Below are positions 7,935 through 16,423 of a stretch of 64,000 nt of DNA, in pieces; position 1 is the stretch's first letter, and every line of letters begins with the position of its first letter. Under the pieces are notes generated by a model. That model searched no databases, was not told the DNA's origin, and saw only the letters and a list, made by a program, of their open reading frames with translations. A program made the translations under genes and the position numbers. Origin of the DNA: Tissierella sp. P1. GTDB taxonomy: Bacteria > Bacillota > Clostridia > Tissierellales > Tissierellaceae. Location: positions 62,001 to 126,000 of the forward strand of contig NZ_NPMN01000002.1 in the NCBI RefSeq assembly GCF_002266425.1, written 5' to 3'.

Positions 7935-8927
7935 TTATTCTCCTACTTTTACAGCATCTTTAAATAGTGGAAGATTTGAATTTAATTCTAATTCTTCTAA
8001 GGTGCTTATATTTACAGTTGTTACAGTTTTTTCTGCTACACCGACTGGTATAGTAGAAACATCTTTTTTATCTACAAGTATTTCTTTAGCCATTTTAGCT
8101 GTTTGCTTACCTAGTTCATAATAACTAAGCCCATTTGTTACTAATAATCCGCCTTTTACCTGTGTTTCCTCTGCACAAATAGATATGATTTTTTTATCTA
8201 TAAGTTTCTTTGATACCAATTCAACAGAAGAGGCTATTAGATTATCACTTAGACCATAAACAGCATCGACTTTATTCAATAATGAATCTATAGCTTGAGG
8301 AAGTTCATTTACATTGCTTACTCCAACTGTAACTATTTCTAGACCTTCAGCTGGTGCTAATTTTTTTACTTCTTCTATTTGAATTTCAGAATTTGCTTCA
8401 GATGTATTATATAGTATACCTATGGTCTTTATATTAGGATCGATTTCTTTAAACATCTTCAATTGAGAAGCTGTAGGTGCCATATCTGATGTTCCAGTTA
8501 CATTACCGCCAACATTTTTCCAATCTGCTACTATTTCTGATTTTACAGGGTCTGTTACTGCACTAAATAATATAGGAATATCTGAAGTAGCTTGTTTGGC
8601 AGATTGAGCTGCTGGTGTAGCTATAGCATATATTAAATCTACTTTATCTTTTACAAACTTTTGAGATATACTAACAGTAGTTGGAATATCTCCCTGTGCA
8701 TTTTGATAGTCTATTTCTGCATTGATACCAAGTTCTTTTAATCCATCTTCAAATCCTTTCCTAGCATCGTCAAGTGCTGGATGATCTGCTAACTGACTAA
8801 TTCCAATTTTATATACTCCTTCACCAGAAACATTACTTGGTTTACTTACATTTGCATTACAACCTGATAGAACCATCACACTTACTAATACTAAAGACAT
8901 TAATTTACTAACTTTAGATTTTTTCAT
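7935..8927 (-). CDS. Second substrate-binding lipoprotein (TrpX-like), Phe T-box controlled, orphan
   Basis: Paralogue (330 aa) of the binding protein at 6452-7441, with the same lipobox LSGC at Cys23. The mature N-terminal half is almost the same in DNA and protein (YKIGISQLADHPALDDARKG through PILFSAVTDPVK). The C-terminal lobe has diverged, with LIASSVELVSKKLIDKK and GGLLVTNGLSYYELG. No permease or ATPase gene accompanies it, so it probably delivers its ligand to the transporter encoded downstream. Its leader reads a Phe codon, which suggests phenylalanine or a related compound. GGAGG precedes the start. No clear terminator separates it from the next leader. Confidence 0.9.
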   Translation of the reverse strand: MKKSKVSKLMSLVLVSVMVLSGCNANVSKPSNVSGEGVYKIGISQLADHPALDDARKGFEDGLKELGINAEIDYQNAQGDIPTTVSISQKFVKDKVDLIYAIATPAAQSAKQATSDIPILFSAVTDPVKSEIVADWKNVGGNVTGTSDMAPTASQLKMFKEIDPNIKTIGILYNTSEANSEIQIEEVKKLAPAEGLEIVTVGVSNVNELPQAIDSLLNKVDAVYGLSDNLIASSVELVSKKLIDKKIISICAEETQVKGGLLVTNGLSYYELGKQTAKMAKEILVDKKDVSTIPVGVAEKTVTTVNISTLEELELNSNLPLFKDAVKVGE

Positions 8928-9004
8928 TTTATTATCCTCCTTGAAATGTAATCAATAGATTTTATAGGATAATTAGCATAGATTGAATGCCATGGAATAA
9001 TTGG

Positions 9005-9292
9005 GCAATAAAAAAATCTTTCAATCCCTATAAATATAGCTTTTAGCTATACTTATAGGGACGAAAGATTATATCCGCGGTACCACCCTAATTATGACAA
9101 AGTCATCACTCAATCAGACCTAACAGTCCTATCCCCTATAACGATGGGCCTTCGGATTCGTCTACTTGAAAGTTTCGTTTAACGAATCAGCTTAGGAGTG
9201 AATATTACATATCTTCTTAATGTTGGCTCTCACCTTTTCCAACTCTCTGTAATTAAGTTAGGATATCTTTCTCTCCATCAAAGCATTTTTAA
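9005..9292 (-). promoter_or_regulatory. T-box leader, specifier codon UUC (phenylalanine)
   Basis: Minus-strand leader with the same parts as the first: GGAGAGAAAG, AGAGAGTTGG, specifier loop, T-box AGGGTGGTACCGCGG (about 9075-9089) and a terminator hairpin with T-run (about 9010-9067). The specifier triplet at 9200-9202 reads UUC followed by ACTCCTAAGC. Flanking bases align without gaps to the Tyr leader. tRNA-Phe charging should therefore control the orphan binding protein. Confidence 0.92.
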
Positions 9293-9302
9293 TATTAAAA
9301 AT

Positions 9303-9331
9303 ATCATAATACTTTAATCTAATAATGTCAA
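9303..9331 (-). promoter_or_regulatory. Sigma-A type promoter of the Phe T-box gene
   Basis: TTGACA (9326-9331) and TATGAT (9303-9308) on the minus strand with a 17-base spacer, directly ahead of the Phe T-box. Confidence 0.85.
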
Positions 9332-9534
9332 TAGTTTTTTTATTAAAATTTTTCTGTAAATAATATAGTGATTTTACATAAGATGTATTTGATTTGAAAT
9401 GATAAAATGTAAAAAATAGGCCTAGATTTGCAAATAATCAGGAGATGTAGTATAATGATGAAGTTAGATTAATTGTTAGAATGTAGTTAAAGTATTTAAA
9501 ATAATTTTTATAATAATCTTATCCTTATTTTAAA

Positions 9535-9688
9535 GTTATGATGGTGATTTAGATATAACCATTTACTTTATACCTATATGCCCCGAAAGGGATTATATTT
9601 ATTTAATCTTGAATTTTCCCTATGGATTATTTAAATGAATACGAATAATTAATTACTAACTAATATACGATTTGTATATTAGTTTTTT
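9535..9688 (+). promoter_or_regulatory. Structured leader with terminator ahead of the UPF0316 gene; candidate riboswitch
   Basis: The 5' region can form a stem (AAAGT/ACTTT and ATGGT/ACCAT), a GAAA-capped hairpin (CCC-GAAA-GGG near 9581-9592) and a perfect nine-base terminator stem (9660-9668 with 9674-9682) followed by six Ts. The hairpin ends about 30 bases before the ATG, so termination would control expression. I compared it by memory with fluoride, guanidine, preQ1, ZTP, c-di-GMP and THF riboswitch consensuses and found no convincing match. The rest of the gap 9332-9719 shows nothing else clear. Confidence 0.45.
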
Positions 9689-9719
9689 GTGATATAAAAT
9701 TTAAAAAGGAGGTGTTTAA

Positions 9720-10259
9720 ATGACAACAAATGTTATGTTTGCACTTGTGGGCTTGTTTTTGGTAACTGCTTTTACAAATGTTTTAGCAACACTAAAAACA
9801 ATATTGATGTCAAAAAAAATTATGAATCCAGTTTATTTGCTGGTTTTTGCGGATGCCATGATCTTTGCAACTATTGTTAGTAAGGTAACTAGTTCTGATG
9901 GGATTCAATTTACAATATCATATGCTTTAGGAAGAACAGCTGGAGTTTTTATAGGTGGTAAAATTGAAGATAGGCTAGCCCTTGGTATTTTAGAAGTAGA
10001 TTTATTTTTGAATAACAAAAATAAGATTATGGAAATAGCAAATAAACTTAGAGAAACAGGATATACAGTCAATACTTTTCTTGTTGGAGGGAATAATGAG
10101 GAAAAGAGATATCAAATGGAAGTCGTTATCAAAAGAAAAGAATTTAAAATATTTGAAGATATTATAGCAGAATTTAATGTGGTAAATCCAACCTTAAAAG
10201 TTAAAACTATAAGTAAAGTAGACGGCAAAATTACAACCACAAGATTTAAAGAGGCTTAA
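9720..10259 (+). CDS. UPF0316/DUF5698 membrane protein
   Basis: A small integral membrane protein (179 aa) with about three N-terminal hydrophobic segments (LVGLFLVTAFTNVLATL, PVYLLVFADAMIFATIV and ISYALGRTAGVFIGG). A cytoplasmic C-terminal domain from about residue 95 resembles the DUF2179 fold. The order, the conserved ALGRxxGxxxGxxIE stretch and the length fit UPF0316 proteins. GGAGGTG lies before the ATG. Its molecular role is not known. It is probably controlled by the leader at 9535-9688. Confidence 0.85.
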   Translation: MTTNVMFALVGLFLVTAFTNVLATLKTILMSKKIMNPVYLLVFADAMIFATIVSKVTSSDGIQFTISYALGRTAGVFIGGKIEDRLALGILEVDLFLNNKNKIMEIANKLRETGYTVNTFLVGGNNEEKRYQMEVVIKRKEFKIFEDIIAEFNVVNPTLKVKTISKVDGKITTTRFKEA

Positions 10260-10345
10260 ATACTTTATTAAATGTATATGATGGAATTAGGAAACAACTC
10301 AGCTGCATTTAAAAGAATAATTACAGCTGAATTAATTCCACAAAT

Positions 10346-11110
10346 TTAATGATTAAGGGAATTTTTATTTCTATATTGATTGGGTGAAAGTCCCATATAA
10401 TTTTTAAAAGCTCTGCTAAAATAATGTTGGCTGCTATATCCTACCATGTTTGCAATATCATTTACAGTATAATCCTTATCTTTATCTAATAGAAGTTTTA
10501 TTGCCATATTGATTCTTAGGTTATTAAGATAATTAGTGAAACTAACTCCTGTTTTCTGTTTGATTATTCTGGTAAGATATGATTGACTTATATGTAAATT
10601 TTCAGCTATAAGATTTAAGGTTAGATCATTTTGAGTAAAGTTTTCTTTTATGTAATTAATTGCTTGACTTCCAATACATTTATAGTTTGTATTATCTATT
10701 TCCGTTTCTTTTAATTTATTTAACTCCCACATTCTTTCGCAGTAGGAGTCCATGGCTTTAATAATAATATTTTTAAAATCTCTATACTGTATAGGTTTAA
10801 GCAAATAACTAAATACTCCAAGTTCTAAAGCTTTCTGTGCATATTCAAATTGATCATATCCTGATATAATTATTATTTTAGAATTAGGATCCAGTTCCTT
10901 AATTTTTTCTATTACTTCAAGACCATTTATAAAAGGCATATTAATATCCATTAAAATAATTTCTGGTTGATACATATTGATTAAATGCAGAGCTTCTTCA
11001 CCGTCTTGTGCTGCTCCTACAACAGATAAATTTAAATCGTAGGATTCTATTAATTTTTTTAAACCATTACGTATTATTTCCTCATCATCAGCAATTACTA
11101 CTCTAAACAT
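10346..11110 (-). CDS. Response regulator, REC plus AraC-type DNA-binding domain (YesN-like)
   Basis: Cytoplasmic transcription factor. The receiver domain spans residues 1-120, with acidic pocket Asp8/Asp9, phosphorylation site Asp55 in LMDINMP, and the conserved Lys in YLLKPI. The AraC double helix-turn-helix occupies about residues 155-254, including ENLHISQSYLTRIIKQKTG and DIANMVGYSSQHYFSRAFK. It overlaps the kinase gene by 13 bases, so the two are translated together. The likely target is the divergent reductase gene at 13004 and possibly its own operon, through the palindrome at 12878-12910. Confidence 0.93.
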   Translation of the reverse strand: MFRVVIADDEEIIRNGLKKLIESYDLNLSVVGAAQDGEEALHLINMYQPEIILMDINMPFINGLEVIEKIKELDPNSKIIIISGYDQFEYAQKALELGVFSYLLKPIQYRDFKNIIIKAMDSYCERMWELNKLKETEIDNTNYKCIGSQAINYIKENFTQNDLTLNLIAENLHISQSYLTRIIKQKTGVSFTNYLNNLRINMAIKLLLDKDKDYTVNDIANMVGYSSQHYFSRAFKNYMGLSPNQYRNKNSLNH

Positions 11111-12822
11111 TGGAATCCCTCACTTATCTTTGGTATCTTTAATGAGACTTTAGTTCCTTCTTCAAATTTACTATCAATATTAATACTATATTTATCTTTA
11201 AATGTAAGTTTCAAACGTTCGTTGATATTATACAATCCATAATGCTCTGATTCAATAGATTGGTAGAGATTTTCTCTAATTGTAGTAAGTTTTTCATAAT
11301 TCATACCTAAGCCATTATCTATAACTTCAATAAGTATATAGTCATCTTGAGATAGTATATTTATATTGATAATACCTTTTTTCCTTTTCAACTTTAATCC
11401 ATGGTAAATAGAGTTTTCAATTAAAGGCTGTATTATCATCTTAGGGACTAGATATTGTGAAATTAGTTCATCTAAATCAATAGTATAACTAATCTTATCT
11501 TTATAACGTGTTTCTTGGATTTTCAGATAGTTATGTACATGTTCTATTTCATCAGCAATTGTAATAAATTCTTTTCCATCACTTAGTGATATTCTAAAAA
11601 ATATGGACAATGAGTTAATCATATCTGCAAGATCAAAGGCATTATACTCTAAAGCCTTCCATTGAATTGTATCTAATGTGTTATATAAAAAATGAGGATT
11701 TATCTGTGATTGCAATACTCTCAATTCAGCATTTCTCTTTTGAGATTGTACCCGATATACTTGATTTATTAGTTTCTTAATATCCCTAAGCATTTGATTG
11801 AACACTTTACCTAATATAGATATTTCATCATTATTTCTAGTTTCATAATAGGAATCTAGATTCCCATTAGACACTTCTACCATATGATTCTTTAACTTAT
11901 GTATTGGTTTTACAATAGTTCCAGAGATGATAATTGCAAGTAAAATGGCAAACAATAATAAAATTATTCCTAAAGCAACAACTAAGTTGATAATATTATT
12001 AGTTTGGGCATGAATATAGCTATTTTCAATTAGAGTACATAAGATCCAGTCTTCTGTATAAGGGATAGAAGAAAAAAACAAAGTGGAATCTTTGTTGGAG
12101 ATATTTTTCAAGCTAATAGTTCCTAAATTTTCTTCCTTAGATTTTTTAATTATTTTATCTAGTCCTTCTATGGAAATATAATTATTTGTCAAATTATCTT
12201 TTGAAATAGAGTATATATCCATATCTTTGTTCATAATCCAAGAAAATCCATTATAAACATCAATGCCATTTGATATTTCAGAGATTTTCTCCAAATTAAC
12301 AGCACCATTAATAAATCCTATTTTTTCATTTTCATCATTTACAATTGGATAGCAAATAATAAAAATAGGAGTATTATCAGATTTAGAAATGATTGGCTTA
12401 GATATAACATACTCCATATCTGACGACATTAGTTTATTAAAATAATCTCGATTATAGACATGAATGGTTATATTATCATTTATCCATCCATAGCCATCAA
12501 TAGTTCCTATTGCAAAAGTCTCATTTAAATTTCCATATTGCTTACTTAGAACTTTGTTTAAACGTGTTAAATAAGGTTTTAAAGAAACTAAATTAAACTC
12601 CTTAGTTGAAGCATATTCATGAATAATTCTTATTTCGCTTATTCGTTGATTTAACCAGGAACCAATCTCATTTGATTTTGAATCAATGAGTTGTAAAGTT
12701 TGATACTCCAATTGCTCCATATTTAAAGATTTTACCTTTGTTTCCAATATGAACAATAAAGGAGAGAAGGTAAGTATTATACATAAAACAAAAACTGTGA
12801 TAATTTTTAGACGTAAAGACAT
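11098..12822 (-). CDS. Sensor histidine kinase (YesM-like)
   Basis: Membrane sensor of 574 aa. A first membrane helix (about residues 7-27) and a second (about 280-305) frame an extracellular Cache-like sensing domain. HAMP follows (about 305-355), then a His_kinase domain with the phospho-acceptor region QSQINPHFLYNTLDTIQW, and a C-terminal ATPase domain with IDNGLGMNYEKL. This is the LytS/YesM class, which often reports on small extracellular molecules. The adjacent regulator and divergent flavoprotein reductase suggest it senses the reductase substrate. Confidence 0.92.
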   Translation of the reverse strand: MSLRLKIITVFVLCIILTFSPLLFILETKVKSLNMEQLEYQTLQLIDSKSNEIGSWLNQRISEIRIIHEYASTKEFNLVSLKPYLTRLNKVLSKQYGNLNETFAIGTIDGYGWINDNITIHVYNRDYFNKLMSSDMEYVISKPIISKSDNTPIFIICYPIVNDENEKIGFINGAVNLEKISEISNGIDVYNGFSWIMNKDMDIYSISKDNLTNNYISIEGLDKIIKKSKEENLGTISLKNISNKDSTLFFSSIPYTEDWILCTLIENSYIHAQTNNIINLVVALGIILLLFAILLAIIISGTIVKPIHKLKNHMVEVSNGNLDSYYETRNNDEISILGKVFNQMLRDIKKLINQVYRVQSQKRNAELRVLQSQINPHFLYNTLDTIQWKALEYNAFDLADMINSLSIFFRISLSDGKEFITIADEIEHVHNYLKIQETRYKDKISYTIDLDELISQYLVPKMIIQPLIENSIYHGLKLKRKKGIININILSQDDYILIEVIDNGLGMNYEKLTTIRENLYQSIESEHYGLYNINERLKLTFKDKYSINIDSKFEEGTKVSLKIPKISEGFQCLE

Positions 12823-12877
12823 AGTTTTTCACCTGAATTTTGATTTTTAAGTTCAATAATTATTATATAGGATTTTC

Positions 12878-12910
12878 TTGTACTTTTAAATATTAGATTT
12901 AAAAGTACAA
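12878..12910. promoter_or_regulatory. Perfect inverted repeat in the divergent promoter region
   Basis: Fourteen-base perfect arms (TTGTACTTTTAAAT at 12878-12891 and its complement at 12897-12910) with a 5-base centre, between the divergent kinase and reductase genes. A TATAAT at 12967-12972 for the reductase has only a poor -35 match, as expected for an activated promoter. A possible minus-strand -10 (TATAAT) lies at 12862-12867. It could be an operator for the AraC-type regulator or another repressor. Confidence 0.5.
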
Positions 12911-13003
12911 AAATAGACATATAAGTGTAAATACTAAAATAAATGATTGTGTTAAACTAATAACAATATAATCAACAAATTAACAAAATAGGAGGGACAA
13001 AAT

Positions 13004-14788
13004 TTGAAAAAGTTTTTAGTATTTTTTCTAGTAATAACTATAGTAGTAGGTTTAGTAGGGTGTAATAAGATGGAAAAAGTAGACTCTAATGAATCTACAA
13101 CATCTATAAAAGATGGTGTGTATGAAGGGGTTGGCACTGGTAAAGGTGGGGAAATAAAAGTTGAAGTAACAATTGCAGATGATACTATTACTGCTATAAA
13201 GGTAGTGAGCCACAATGAAACACCAGGATTCGATACTGCAATGGAAACTTTAACAGAAAGTATTATATCAAAAAATAGCCTTGAAGTAGATGGAGTTTCA
13301 GGATGTACCTTTACTTCTAACGGATTTATAGAGGCGGTAACTGAAGCATTAACTGCAGCAGGAGCAACTCCAGAAATGTTGAAAAAAATTGATGTTACAT
13401 CTTCAAGTGGAGTAAAGGAAGAAGTTACGGAAACTCATGACATCGTAGTAATTGGAGCTGGTGGAGCAGGTCTTTCAGCAGCTATAGAGGCCAAGGCTGC
13501 GGGAGCAGATGTAATTGTTTTAGAAAAAATGCCTATGGCTGGTGGAAATACATTGATATCAGGTGCTGAATATGCTGCACCAAACAATTGGTTACAGAAA
13601 GAGGAAGGTATTGAAGATAGTATAGATCTTCATATAGAAGATACTTTAAAAGGTGGAGACAATAAGGCTAATGAGGAACTAGTTAGAGTTTTAGCTGAGA
13701 ATGCTCTTGCAGGTGCTGAGTGGCTAAGAGATGAAGTTGGAATAGTATGGGAAGATGAATTGATGTTTTTCGGTGGACATTCAGTTAAGAGAAGTTTAGT
13801 TCCAGCAGGAGCTAGTGGAAGAGAAATCATATCTAAGCAACTTGCAAAAGCCGAAGAAATGAATATTCCTGTTCTTTTAAATACTAAAGCAACAGCTTTA
13901 ATTACAGATGAGAATGGAAAAGTTATAGGAGTAGAAGCAGAAGGGGAAAATAAAAATTATACTTTTAATACTAACAAAGCAGTAATCATTGCATCAGGAG
14001 GATTTGGCTCTAATGTAGAGATGAGAGTTAAGTATAATCCTGATATAGACGAAACAATTCTATCAACTAACTCAACAGGTAGTACAGGTGATGGTATTGT
14101 AATGGCTGAAAAAATAGGAGCATCTCTAGTAGGTATGGAATATATTCAAACATACCCAATATGTGACCCACTAACTGGAACATTACTTTACTATGATGAT
14201 GCAAGATTATATGGACATACAATTATTGTAAATAAAGAAGGCAAGCGTTTTGTAGAAGAATTAGGCAGACGTGATGTAATGTCTATGGCTATCAAGGCTC
14301 AAACAGGTCATGTGTGTTATGAATTACTTGATCAAAAAGGATTTGAAGCAAGTAAATTGCAAGAAAATCATGGACCAGAACTTGATTACTTATATAAAAA
14401 TGATTTATTAGTAAAAGCTGATACTATAAAAGAAGCTGCTGATTTCTTCGGAATTGATGCAGTAGAATTACAAAAAACTGTTGATAAATATAATGGATAT
14501 ATAGCAGATGGAAAAGACCCAGAATTCAATAAAAGAAGTTTACCTTCAACTGTAGAAGTTGGTCCATTCTATATCTTAAAAGCTACTCCAGCTGTTCATC
14601 ATACAATGGGTGGTATAAAAATAAATACGAATGCTCAAGTATTAGATACAGAAGGAAATGTAATAGAAGGATTATATGCAGCAGGTGAGGTCACAGGAGG
14701 AATCCAAGGTGCCAATAGATTAGGTAGTAATGCACTTGCGGACATTACGGTATTCGGTAGAATTGCCGGACAAAACGCAGCTAAATAG
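13004..14788 (+). CDS. FMN-binding/FAD-dependent reductase lipoprotein (fumarate/urocanate reductase family)
   Basis: Predicted extracytoplasmic reductase of an unsaturated acid (fumarate, urocanate, acrylate or similar). The signal ends in lipobox LVGC (Cys20). An FMN-binding domain spans about residues 35-120, with the flavin attachment motif DGVSGCT near 96-102. The FAD_binding_2 domain starts near residue 145 with VVIGAGGAGLSAAIEAKAAG. Active-site features include GGHSVKRSLVPAGASG, HHTMGG and GGIQGANRLGSNAL. The start is TTG at 13004, preceded by AGGAGGG. Length 594 aa is normal. The divergent two-component system probably induces it. The substrate cannot be read from sequence alone. Confidence 0.9.
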   Translation: MKKFLVFFLVITIVVGLVGCNKMEKVDSNESTTSIKDGVYEGVGTGKGGEIKVEVTIADDTITAIKVVSHNETPGFDTAMETLTESIISKNSLEVDGVSGCTFTSNGFIEAVTEALTAAGATPEMLKKIDVTSSSGVKEEVTETHDIVVIGAGGAGLSAAIEAKAAGADVIVLEKMPMAGGNTLISGAEYAAPNNWLQKEEGIEDSIDLHIEDTLKGGDNKANEELVRVLAENALAGAEWLRDEVGIVWEDELMFFGGHSVKRSLVPAGASGREIISKQLAKAEEMNIPVLLNTKATALITDENGKVIGVEAEGENKNYTFNTNKAVIIASGGFGSNVEMRVKYNPDIDETILSTNSTGSTGDGIVMAEKIGASLVGMEYIQTYPICDPLTGTLLYYDDARLYGHTIIVNKEGKRFVEELGRRDVMSMAIKAQTGHVCYELLDQKGFEASKLQENHGPELDYLYKNDLLVKADTIKEAADFFGIDAVELQKTVDKYNGYIADGKDPEFNKRSLPSTVEVGPFYILKATPAVHHTMGGIKINTNAQVLDTEGNVIEGLYAAGEVTGGIQGANRLGSNALADITVFGRIAGQNAAK

Positions 14789-14812
14789 GGTTCAAATATA
14801 AAGCACAATAAA

Positions 14813-14841
14813 GGCTCTTCAAGTTTTTGAAGAGTCTTTTT
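14813..14841 (+). terminator. Terminator after the reductase gene
   Basis: Ten-base arms GGCTCTTCAA (14813-14822) and TTGAAGAGTC (14827-14836) are followed by five Ts. Confidence 0.88.
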
Positions 14842-15100
14842 GATTTTGGGAAGTAATCTCCATAAAAATATAAAGCCGACATATATTTTTCATAGAATTT
14901 TAAGTACAAGATTTTTTGATAAGATTGTAATTTTTGAGGATAGAAAAATAATTGAATATGAAGTCATAGTAAACTTATAAAGAATAATAATACTCTTTAT
15001 GTTCAAAGTGTATAATACGCAGGATTAATATTATATAACTTAGTTAAAAAGATTACTATAATAGGGCAGTAGTTTTTTGCCTCGAATTAATAAAAAGATA
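14842..15100. other. Non-coding gap before the SPFH operon
   Basis: AT-rich sequence on both strands without a credible gene, RNA or repeat that I could recognise. The promoter of the next operon begins at 15101. Confidence 0.5.
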
Positions 15101-15129
15101 TTGACATTTTAGTAACACTGGCATAATAT
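15101..15129 (+). promoter_or_regulatory. Promoter of the SPFH operon
   Basis: TTGACA (15101-15106) and TAATAT (15124-15129) with a 17-base spacer. About 50 bases then lead to the ATG at 15178, which is preceded by AAGGGGG. A palindromic ATATCA/TGATAT stretch lies in the 5' untranslated region. Confidence 0.75.
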
Positions 15130-15177
15130 ATAATTAATATCAAAATGATATCAAAAATATATTAAGGGGGTTTTAAA

Positions 15178-16200
15178 ATGTCAAATACAATTAACAAAAA
15201 TGAAAGCAAACTGCATAGTGAAGAAATCATACCTAGATCAATGAATGGTATGGGTATCCTCCTTTTAAACATTATATTTATAATTGCTGGTATTGCTGCA
15301 CTTGTCTATGGAATTAATTTGGTTGATTATGGATACGATAAAGGAATATTGCTAATAATTGCAGGAATTTCCTATTCTTTTATAATAGGTCCTATCATGT
15401 TTTCTGGATTGAAAGTGTTGAAACCTAATGAAGCAATAGTTCTTACTCTCTTTGGTAAGTATTATGGTACACTTAGAGGTGAAGGATTCTTCTTTGTTAA
15501 TCCATTTGTTAGTGCTATTAATCCTAGTTCTAAGGGAACAACTACAGGAAAATTAGGTGTTGAACAAACTAAATTAGGTAGTGCAGAAGTCACATTACCT
15601 GCTAGAACCAATAAAAAAATTTCTCTTAAGACTATGACGCTAAATAATGAGAAACAAAAGATCAATGACCAGCTAGGAAATCCTATAGTCATAGGAATTG
15701 TTGTAATTTGGAGAGTTGTTAATACTGCAAAGGCTGTTTTTAATGTTGATAACTATACAGAATTTTTATCCATACAGACTGATGCTGCCCTTAGAAATAT
15801 TGTTAGGGTATATCCCTATGATGTATCCAATGAAGATAATGAAAAGTCCTTAAGGGGTAGCAGCCAAGAAGTAGCGGATAAACTAAAGACTGAGATTCAA
15901 GCCAATGTAGAAGTAGCAGGTTTGGAAATCTTAGAAGCAAGAATCACCCATTTAGCTTATGCTCCAGAAATAGCATCTGTAATGCTTCAAAGACAGCAAG
16001 CTTCAGCAATAATAGATGCAAGGCAGATGATAGTTGAGGGAGCAGTAGGTATGGTAGAGATGGCTCTTGCTAAATTAAACGAAAATGATATTGTTCATTT
16101 AGATGAGGAGCGTAAAGCTGCTATGGTTAGTAACCTGCTTGTTGTATTATGTGGAAATAAGGATGCACAGCCTATTGTAAATAGTGGCTCCTTATATTAA
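15178..16200 (+). CDS. SPFH/stomatin-like membrane protein
   Basis: A scaffold-type membrane protein of 340 aa. Two hydrophobic segments near residues 25-75 (GILLLNIIFIIAGIAALVYG and GILLIIAGISYSFIIG) precede the SPFH domain (about 85-300), which begins LKPNEAIVLTLFGKYYGTLR. The middle has PIVIGIVVIWRVVNTAKAVF, and the C-terminus has MLQRQQASAIIDARQMIVEG, a region typical of this family's oligomerising helices. It heads an operon with a ribbon-helix-helix protein (27-base gap) and a UGA-containing glutaredoxin. Confidence 0.9.
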   Translation: MSNTINKNESKLHSEEIIPRSMNGMGILLLNIIFIIAGIAALVYGINLVDYGYDKGILLIIAGISYSFIIGPIMFSGLKVLKPNEAIVLTLFGKYYGTLRGEGFFFVNPFVSAINPSSKGTTTGKLGVEQTKLGSAEVTLPARTNKKISLKTMTLNNEKQKINDQLGNPIVIGIVVIWRVVNTAKAVFNVDNYTEFLSIQTDAALRNIVRVYPYDVSNEDNEKSLRGSSQEVADKLKTEIQANVEVAGLEILEARITHLAYAPEIASVMLQRQQASAIIDARQMIVEGAVGMVEMALAKLNENDIVHLDEERKAAMVSNLLVVLCGNKDAQPIVNSGSLY

Positions 16201-16227
16201 AATAAATTGAAGGGAGGGATGTTGTAG

Positions 16228-16404
16228 ATGGAGAATAAAGATAATGGAAAAAAACAGATACTTTTGAGACTATCCTCATCCCTTTGGCAGGAACTGGCTG
16301 CTTGGGCAGAAGATGATTTTCGCTCAATCAATGGGCAAATAGAATACCTTTTAACAGATTCTGTGAAGCAGAGGAGAAAAGGAAAAAATAAAACAGATGA
16401 GTAG
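16228..16404 (+). CDS. Small Arc-like ribbon-helix-helix protein (58 aa)
   Basis: A short basic protein. The stretch KKQILLRLSSSLWQELAAW fits a ribbon-helix-helix beta strand and first helix (residues 9-27), and FRSINGQIEYLLTDSVKQ fits the second helix. Such proteins bind DNA as dimers; Arc-like partners are common next to SPFH genes. AGGGAGGG lies ahead of the ATG. It sits 27 bases after the SPFH gene and 19 bases before the next gene, so it belongs to the same operon. It may regulate the operon. Confidence 0.75.
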   Translation: MENKDNGKKQILLRLSSSLWQELAAWAEDDFRSINGQIEYLLTDSVKQRRKGKNKTDE

Positions 16405-16423
16405 TGGGTTAGGAGAGAATTAT

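Noticed and set aside
9535-9688. Fluoride, guanidine, preQ1, ZTP, c-di-GMP or THF riboswitch
   Set aside because: Conserved bases of those classes, as far as I recall them, are not present in the right order; left as an unassigned leader.
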